Origin: Diorhabda sublineata
Lineage: Eukaryota > Arthropoda > Insecta > Coleoptera > Chrysomelidae
DNA length: 64,000 nt
Assembly: GCF_026230105.1 (NCBI RefSeq)
Contig: NC_079483.1
Location: 6,627,312 to 6,691,311, forward strand
Direction of reading: 5' to 3'
Made by a program: the position numbers and the translations under genes. Of this stretch, positions 56,801-64,000 are shown piece by piece. Position 1 is the first letter of the stretch. The number at the start of each line of letters is the position of its first letter. Below the pieces are notes generated by a model. The model was not told the origin of the DNA. It did no database searches and worked only from the letters and a program-made list of their open reading frames with translations.

Positions 56801-58929
56801 AGCTTGTACAGTATTTAACAATGATAAATTAACATGCAAAATCAATCTTAAAACTTTAAACATAGTTTTTGGAAAGTTGGTACTTAATAAACGTCAAACG
56901 GATTTGATGATTTCTTCTAAGTGTCATGTGTCATTTCTTTTATTTTACAGTTACTATAAAAGAGCAATATACTCAATGAACTAGTTGATGAAAGAGTAGT
57001 AGAGCTGCTCTAGATCTGTATCTATGGAATTATCAAGCTTGGAACCGCTCAACCATTAACTAGACGCGAATTTCCAATGGGAAAATAGAAATAATGAAAA
57101 GAAGTTCAGTCTTATGGTTGTACACAAGCTTTCATAGAAAAGGCCAAACAAAAAGATGGAAATACAGATCATAGGTTAGATCTATGATCTTCTGTGATTG
57201 TCAAATTGTTTAGTTTTGTGATTTAAAGTCATCGTTCATTAACAAATTAGTAGATTTTCATATAAACCAGAGGAATTGAAGATTTCTATCGTTTTTATAG
57301 TATAAATCTCGTTTAAATCTTATTTATCTGTTATATTTATGTAAAATTTTCATAAATAACATCGGAAATTAATTAGAACTGACACTAATCATATCAAATG
57401 ATTGAATTTTGTCACTGCATAAAAATTCCTTCTAAGTAGGGGTGTCTATTACCAAAAAATATCAAAAATTTTCCCAAGTAAATAATTTTTTGACTAAATT
57501 TCACCCTTCTGTATACATTTCATACCTAGGCGACCAGCTGGGCTTCCGAATCCATTAGTTACATAAAAAACTATTTGCATTTTTTACCTGTCATTACTCA
57601 ATATATCCTTCCTAATTTTTTTTCCCTAAGAATAAGGGGTTAAAGGGAAAAATGAAAAGGTTTCAAGTTCCTTCAGGTAGTTATCTAAAAATGTGTGTGA
57701 CATACTTAGATTTTTTAACACAATATAGCACATACGCCTTGCGGCGGCTGATACAACAAAATAAAGAATGTGTGAGAATTTTTTTTTCTACGAAAGGGTT
57801 ATTATACAATTCAACTCGATTTTTTCCTACCAAAACACAATTAGAAAATGTTTACTTGATATTTAACATAAAGAAGAATGAAATAAAATTAAAACTTTCA
57901 AAGTACTAACTTTGTTTAAGTATAGTTGGCCTAACTATGTTTTTTTAACGATTTAATTTATTAAAAAATATATTTCTGAGAAAATAACTTACGTTCATAT
58001 GATTTTCATGAAAAACTATAAAGACATATCATTAAAAATAATAATCTTCTTCACTTGAATTTTATAGATTCAAAAAAACACTAAATATTCTGATATACAG
58101 TTCAGTTCAGATATACAGTTAAGAAATAGTTAAGGCTCAATACTTTACAATGCGAAAAAATGCACAATCACTTGCCATTTGAAATCAAATCTGTATAATT
58201 TTTTCCCGTTTTTGGTAATAATTTGTGGGCGTATTTACTGGAAAGTGCCCTCTTCTCTCTAAATTAAAAAATAGTTCAAATTATTTTGTTTTTTGGTTTT
58301 GGTTGAAGGATGTCTTAGAAAACTGGGGTTTAGTTTGCGAAAATTCTAAATAAACTTGACGTAGTTCAAAAATTGAATTCAAAATTGAGTTTTCGTTAAC
58401 TAAAAGTTACGAAATCATTATCGACGATTCAAACTACAAAAAAGAACTGTTAGATATTTGACTAAAAAGTGAAGATTTCTTTAAAAGATTAAAAATTCTG
58501 ACTCTTCCTTAAGCACGTATCTTCAATTTCATAAAGATCGTTGCACGTTCAGAATTAGTTTATAGCTCAATACTTTACAATGCGAAAAAGTGCACAATCA
58601 CTTGCCATTTGAAATCAAATCTATATAATCTTTTCACGAATTCCGTAATAATTTGAGGACGTATTTTCTGGAAAGTGCCTTCTACTATATAATTTAATTC
58701 CTGGCATGCTGTATACTGGTTTAATTTTTGTTATTGCCTTATATACAATAGGATATGGTAAGAAAATATCAATGTTGCTCTCCAGTACTACAAAAGGCAG
58801 TAATCATATCAAAAGGTACGAAATTCGACCCTTCTTGGTCTAATAGTATCACTAACGATTGATTTTTCAGCAAAAAAGTTGGTTCAACTTTATATTCCAT
58901 CAAATTTGGACAATCCTTTCAAGATTCCG
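56801..58929. other. Mostly non-coding, one direct repeat pair
   Basis: 58130-58265 and 58555-58690 are direct copies (GCTCAATACTTTACAATGCG, TGCACAATCACTTGCCATTT) about 427 bp apart. The 85-codon ORF at 57652-57909 has no recognisable domain. The rest is AT-rich and unassigned. Confidence 0.5.
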
Positions 58930-59150
58930 CCTTATAGCGTCTCAATGAAAGTTTATTCCACCGATCATTTCGTTAATTGGGTTAACTGGTGTTGTATGAA
59001 CCAAGATTTCAAGGTATCCACAAAAAAGTGGATCAATTGTATTTAATTCAGGGGAATATGGTGGTCATGCTAATGGACCTCCCCAACCTATTAGGAAAAA
59101 TGTTATCGAGATGATTTCTTACATCATTTAGGAAGTGCACTAACCACGTG
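58930..59150 (-). pseudogene. DDE transposase C-terminal relic (insect Tc1/mariner-like)
   Basis: Minus-strand reading: HFLNDVRNHLDNIF then LIGWGGPLA-stop-PPYSPEL with NTIDPLFCGYLEILVHTTPV and NPINEMIG. This matches RDFLN..FPNRWIGR.GPIAWPPRSPDLTPLDFFLWGYLKSLVY in a widespread insect IS630-like transposase. The aspartate/glutamate position of the WPPRSPDLTPLD block reads SPELNTID. A stop replaces the tryptophan of AWPP. No other domain is adjacent in frame. Confidence 0.6.
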
Positions 59151-59419
59151 TCTCGGAATTTGTTTTTCATTAGTTAGCGGACCTCCAGGAAACTCTCAGT
59201 TTGTGTAGTTAGTTAGGTTCTTATTTGGAGATGCTTCCTGGTAGTTTATTTATCTGATTGATCCTTAAAATAGGTTGGATTTGGTCAGTGACCAGTGAGA
59301 TAGTTATTGAGCTCTGGCGCTGGATTAAAGTACTATTATTCCAATCTGACCTAGATGTTTGGTACAAATCTTCTTCCCTTTTCATTGATTTCCCAATCAC
59401 TTTACCATTCGTGCTTTGT
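59151..59419. other. Unassigned flank of retrotransposon relic
   Basis: Overlaps the 72-codon plus-strand ORF at 59258-59476, which I treat as a shadow of the minus-strand relic next to it. Confidence 0.35.
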
Positions 59420-59700
59420 TTTGGTTGTAATTTCTTTCTAATAACTCTTACACTTTGCGATGTTTTGAACCAATAGATGTTTGCTCTTCGCCTAACTGTA
59501 ACTCACTAAGAAGGCTAGTTTTGTATTAATATATGTTCTGTGATGTGTTGACTGAACTGTCCTGATTCATCCAGCACCATTCCAAGATATTTAGACTTCT
59601 GGATCTTCTTATTACATTGCTATTTAGTTTTATTGGAGGGTTTCTTGGAAATTGACTCCAATACACTAATTTGATACAAAGTTTATCAGGTCTCGTCTAT
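59420..59700 (-). pseudogene. Non-LTR reverse transcriptase relic, YLG region
   Basis: Minus-strand frame reads KKIQKSKYLGMVLDESGQFS then QHITEHINTKLAFLVSYS before a stop. KYLG..LDE...F..HI is the thumb-region motif that follows the catalytic core in non-LTR reverse transcriptases of the Jockey/CR1/I kinds. The core with FADD is not recognisable in the neighbouring sequence. Confidence 0.55.
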
Positions 59701-60257
59701 TATCCACTCCCATGACAAGCAGAAGTACCACACGGATACTTGGGGATATCCTTCCGTTAGATGTCTAGTTTTGTCTCCATTTGGATAATTTAATGTATCA
59801 TATCTATCTCTGTAAGTAGTTTCAATAAATAATTAAAATTTATGTTATTTTTTTTTCAGAATGTTTCGTTATGGCGAAAGGTTTTCATGGAATGTACAAC
59901 ATCTCCAAAGCGTGAATTAATTTTCGTTTTAACCAATTTTTAGCAGTCCTGGAATACCCTATATCATTGCAATATTTGAAAGAAAAAACATTAATAAACG
60001 TAATTTTAACAATATATAATGAATAATCGTAATCTATGGTGTGACTTTATGGAAAATATTCATCCCATAGGATCAAATTTCCTCAATAGATAAAGAAACG
60101 AATACGCATTGTCTTTATTGTTAAAATGGAATTCAATTTATTTATCTATGTGAATTGCAATTTGAAGCACATTCTGATATTTAATTATACGATTTTAGAT
60201 AACGAAACGATGCATGCAATTTCTAGAAATAATTATTAATAAACATAATAAGCAGTT
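59701..60257. other. Spacer with dispersed repeat
   Basis: 59838-59905 (GAATGTTTCGTTATGGCGAA) is related to 7035-7108. The rest is AT-rich and unassigned. Confidence 0.5.
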
Positions 60258-61960
60258 TTATATCTAATAGTAGACGAAACATTGAATTTAGAAATAAATA
60301 AAACGCCTCTAAAATTTTGAATTAACAACAAATTTTAAATATTTAAAATATGTCAATCAACCCTCAGCGTATAATAAATACAAAACCAAAATATACGATT
60401 ATAGAAAACACAATTTGGGAATTTTCTTTTCGATATAATTTATTTTACAAAGGATGCCAAAAATTTAAACACAAATCGTAAAAATCCAAAAATCATCTGA
60501 GAGATATTGATACACCCAAATATATAAGATTTGATGTGATTTAATCTCAATCGAAGTCAAAAGACATCAGAATCGACTTCAATAGATGTTAATCTACAAT
60601 ATCTGACAAAAGTAGACGCCAATACATCCAAATATATAAGATTTGATGTGATTCAATCTCAATCGAAGACAAAAGACATCAGAATCGATTTCAATAGATG
60701 TTAATCTACAATATCTGACAAAAGTAGACGCCAATACACTTATATCTAATAGTAGACGAAACATTGAATTTAGAAATAAATAAAACGCCTCTAAAATTTT
60801 GAATTAACAACAAATTTTAAATATTTAAAATATGTCAATCAACCCACAGTGTATAATAAATACAAAACCAAAATATACGATTATAGAAAACACAATTTGG
60901 GAATTTTCTTTTCGATATAATTTATTTTATAAAGGATGCCAGCAATTTAAACACAAATCGTAAAAATCCAAAAATCATCTAAGAGATATTGATACACCCA
61001 AATATATAAGATTTGATGTGATTTAATCTCAATCGAAGTCAAAAGACATCAGAATCGACTTCAATAGATGTTAATCTACAATATCTGATAAAAGTAAACG
61101 CCAATACATCCAAATATATAAGATTTGATGTGATTTAATCTCAATCGAAGTCAAAAGAAATCAGAATCGACTTCAATAGATGTTAATCTACAATATCTGA
61201 TAAAAGTAAACGCCAATACATCCAAATATATAAGATTTGATGTGATTCAATCTCAATCGAAGTCAAAAGACATCAGAATCGACTTCAATAGATGTTAATC
61301 TACAATATCTGACAAAAGTAGACGCCAATACACTTATATCTAATAGTAGACGAAACATTGAATTTAGAAATAAATAAAACGCCTCTAAAATTTTGAATTA
61401 ACAACAAATTTTAAATATTTAAAATATGTCAATCAACCCACAGTGTATAATAAATACAAAACCAAAATATACGATTATAGAAAACACAATTTGGGAATTT
61501 TCTTTTCGATATAATTTATTTTATAAAGGATGCCAGCAATTTAAACACAAATCGTAAAAATCTAAAAATCATCTAAGAGATATTGATACACCCAAATATA
61601 TAAGATTTGATGTGATTTAATCTCAATCGAAGTCAAAAGACATCAGAATCGACTTCAATGGATGTTAATCGACAATATCTGACAAAAGTAGACGCCAATA
61701 CACTTATATCTAATAGTAGACGAAACATTAAATTTAGAAATAAATAAAACGCCTCTAAAATTTTGAATTAACAACAAATTTTAAATATTTAAAATATATC
61801 AATCAACCCACAGCGTATAATAAATACAAAACCAAAATATACGATTATAGAAAACACAATTTGGGAATTTTCTTTTCGATATAATTTATTTTACAAAGGA
61901 TGCCAACAATTTAAACACAAATCGTAAAAATCCAAAAATCATCTAAGAGATATTGATACT
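60258..61960. repeat. Composite array: 258-bp unit interleaved with 112-bp satellite
   Basis: Four copies of a roughly 255-bp unit starting TTATATCTAATAGTAGACG at 60258, 60739, 61333 and 61703 and ending near CATCTAAGAGATATTGAT. Between them lie runs of the 112-bp satellite: two, three and one units. The spacings are 481, 594 and 370 bp, differing by 111-113 bp, exactly one satellite unit. Copy one has small differences (CAACCCTCAGCG, GCCAAAAATTT); the others are nearly identical. Confidence 0.95.
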
Positions 61961-62404
61961 GCTGAAAACATTTTTGAGTCCCTCGTATTTAATAACAGTG
62001 ACGAAAATGTACATCGTTTAAAAAAATATTTAGGACATAAATCAATAAGAAGAGGTTTGCCTTTTTTTGACCGCGTTTCCATATTCCTCAGAAAAGAGGT
62101 GAACAAAAAAAAATTTTTTTCCACATTGTATTATAAAATATTTTTCCTCCAGTATAAATCCAATGAAATCAACTGATTATAAGTCATCTGATTGAAGACA
62201 ATCAATCAGTACAACGTTATATTGAAAACAGATCTCAGAGTTTTAACTTGATCACGTGACCATTTATTTCGATTTTGACGTTTCGAATATTCAATATTTC
62301 AAAATGTTACAATCAAAAATACCAAAAAATACAGTAAAAAATTGATATGAGAAGCATTTAAGGACTTTTGCAATGATAGAAAGTATCAGTCAGATGAAAA
62401 TGGG
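61961..62404. other. Spacer
   Basis: The 61-codon minus-strand ORF at 61939-62124 has no domain. No repeat recognised. Confidence 0.4.
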
Positions 62405-63510
62405 ACGGTGAACGGATTAGCGTTGATATGAGGATTGGGCCGTGAATATAAGAAGAAAGGATGGTACGTAGTTTGAATAAAACGCAGTCTAAACCATAAT
62501 GGTTGATGTTATAAAGAAATTGAAGTTATTTTTGACCGATTCAAATGTGTATTTGAACTAGCGCCGGTTAATTGCGATTCTATATGACGAAAATCGTTGT
62601 AAAAATATAAAAACTCATGTCCCGTAAGGAATTGAGTGAAATAGTTAATATAATCTAACCTAACTTATCCTAACCCAACCTAACCTAACTTAACTAACCC
62701 TTAAAGTTTAGGAGACGAATTGAGAATCAAATTAATAAATGAAATGATGGAAAATAATGTAGATAAATGGGGAGAATGATTAATAAAAGATCAGTTGAAG
62801 TTATATGCCTAATTATTAGTTTTTTTATCAAAATTAAATTTTTCGTAAGAAAAATCGAACTTTCCTCGTATACTAGGAGTCTCAATATCTCCAAAATGTT
62901 AATTATTAACGGTCTCACAAATAATTCATTAACGTTTAGTTATATTATAGATATATATAAAAAAAATTATGCAGAATATGTATATCAGTTCAATATCAGT
63001 ATCAGTTAAACGGTGAACGGATTAGCGTTGATTTGAGGATTGGGCCGTGAATAAAAGAAAAAAAGATGGTACGTAGTTTGGATAAAACGCAGTCTAAACC
63101 ATAATGGTTGATGTTATAAAGAAATTGGAGTTATTTTTGACCAATTCAAATGTGTATTTGAACTAGCGCCGGTTAACCGCGAATCTATATGACAAAAATT
63201 GTAATCAGATCGTTGTAAAAATATAAAAACTCATGTCCCGTAAGGAATTGAGTGAAATAGTTAATATAATCTAACCTAACTTATCCTAACCCAACCTAAC
63301 CTAACTTAACTAACCCTTAAAGTTTAGGGGACGAATTGAGAATCAAATTAATAAATAAAATGATGGAAAATAATGTAGATACATGGGGAGAATGATTAAT
63401 AAAAGATCAGTTGAAGTTATATGCCTATTTTAATGAAAATAGAATTTTTCTTTTAAAAAAATCGTATATAACGAGACTAAATATCTTCAAAATGTTAATT
63501 CTGTACATTG
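62405..63510. repeat. Tandem duplication, 606-bp offset, with CCTAA runs
   Basis: ACGGTGAACGGATTAGCGTT begins at 62405 and again at 63010. The copies are nearly identical for about 410 bp (including CTAGCGCCGGTTAA and CTCATGTCCCGTAAGGAATT), then diverge over the last 150-190 bp. Each copy contains a degenerate CCTAA stretch (62653-62700, 63271-63318: CTAACCTAACTTATCCTAAC). The copies differ by a small insertion near 63195 (TTGTAATCAGA). No coding potential is seen; ORFs at 62727-63009 are shadows on both strands. Confidence 0.9.
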
Positions 63511-64000
63511 GATTCAAATCACCCTCGATAAATCGAAATTTTCTCATACTTTCACAGGGGTTGCTGTGAAACAGGTATTCGGTATATTAATTAAATAAAT
63601 TTGGTTCACAATAACTACACGAACCCTCTTTTCTGTAATACAAATTTTACATTTAAAATTAACATGAAATCAATTGAATTAGATTCTATATTATAGCTGG
63701 TTAAACTAGTTTCTCAAATCTACATAAAAAAGTATGTAACTCGATATTTGAGTTATATTATTCAGATTTCAAATAATGAAACTTTTTTTTTCAAAAAAAC
63801 GTTCAATAGTCTTTGAGCCCATCCATGCATGCTAACACTTAAAACGATTCTTCATATTTTCGACAAGTTTCGGATGCAATGATCTGCAGTATCCCTTTTA
63901 AAAACTTTCCTGGACTCAAGACGCGTTCCTCAAAGCAGATTTTTCAATTTGAAATATAGGAATGAGTCACGTGGTCTTAACAACGATTCTCGTTTCGTAT
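63511..64000. other. Terminal stretch, nothing assigned
   Basis: AT-rich DNA without a recognisable gene up to the end of the window. Confidence 0.45.

Overview
This is a repeat-dominated stretch of an animal nuclear genome, most likely an insect. The DNA is AT-rich and holds no intact gene. The mobile-element relics are families typical of insects: mariner, Penelope-like (GIY-YIG), Ty1/copia, non-LTR reverse transcriptases of the RTE/'endonuclease-reverse transcriptase' type, and a Crypton-like tyrosine recombinase. Short CCTAA runs match the insect telomere motif TTAGG, and the TATACAGGGTGTCCC-type inverted repeats are common in beetles and other insects. I cannot name the species; a beetle is a guess. 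The long ORFs are mostly shadows of tandem repeats or broken transposon fragments.

Layout: 1-5 kb is non-coding with one foldback element (1.9-2.75 kb) and one MITE (3.13-3.77 kb). At 5.5-9.9 kb, two arrays of one 154-bp satellite lie in opposite orientation around a decayed reverse transcriptase. At 9.9-14.0 kb, two Penelope-like 3' ends face away from each other and form a 1.36-kb inverted repeat; the spacer carries a mariner relic. At 14.15-19.7 kb, arrays derived from a retrotransposon reverse transcriptase flank a 1.8-kb foldback element in opposite orientations. At 20.75-23.1 kb there is a 90-bp satellite, at 25.6-29.0 kb a very uniform 149-bp satellite. At 29.4-31.3 kb lie a copia-LTR relative, a possible coding exon and a mariner relic. 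At 32.3-33.6 kb is a 150-bp satellite made from the C-terminal part of a mariner-type transposase. At 37.4-39.9 kb is a 211-bp satellite, at 40.4-41.4 kb a 324-bp MITE-related array, and at 42.1-46.3 kb a DDE transposase relic that runs into a 253-bp satellite. 46.6-48.9 kb is the most gene-like part: a GC-richer island with promoter-like sequence, duplicated exon-like blocks and a reverse transcriptase scrap. 50.5-52.9 kb holds an RNase H scrap, a Crypton-like recombinase C-terminus and a copia element. At 54.0-56.8 kb is a 112-bp satellite split by a mariner; the same satellite returns at 60.5-61.7 kb interleaved with a 258-bp unit. A 606-bp tandem duplication with CCTAA runs closes the window.

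The main biological message is that more than a third of the window is tandem repeat, from about eleven unrelated families. At least three can be traced by translation to pieces of mobile elements (reverse transcriptase, mariner transposase, IS630-like transposase tail), and a fourth shares MITE tips. Two families also occur as mirror-image arrays around other mobile DNA. The window looks like a place where transposon fragments are repeatedly turned into satellites, as expected of heterochromatin or a very large intron. Translations were done by eye, so boundaries are approximate (usually within 10-30 bp).
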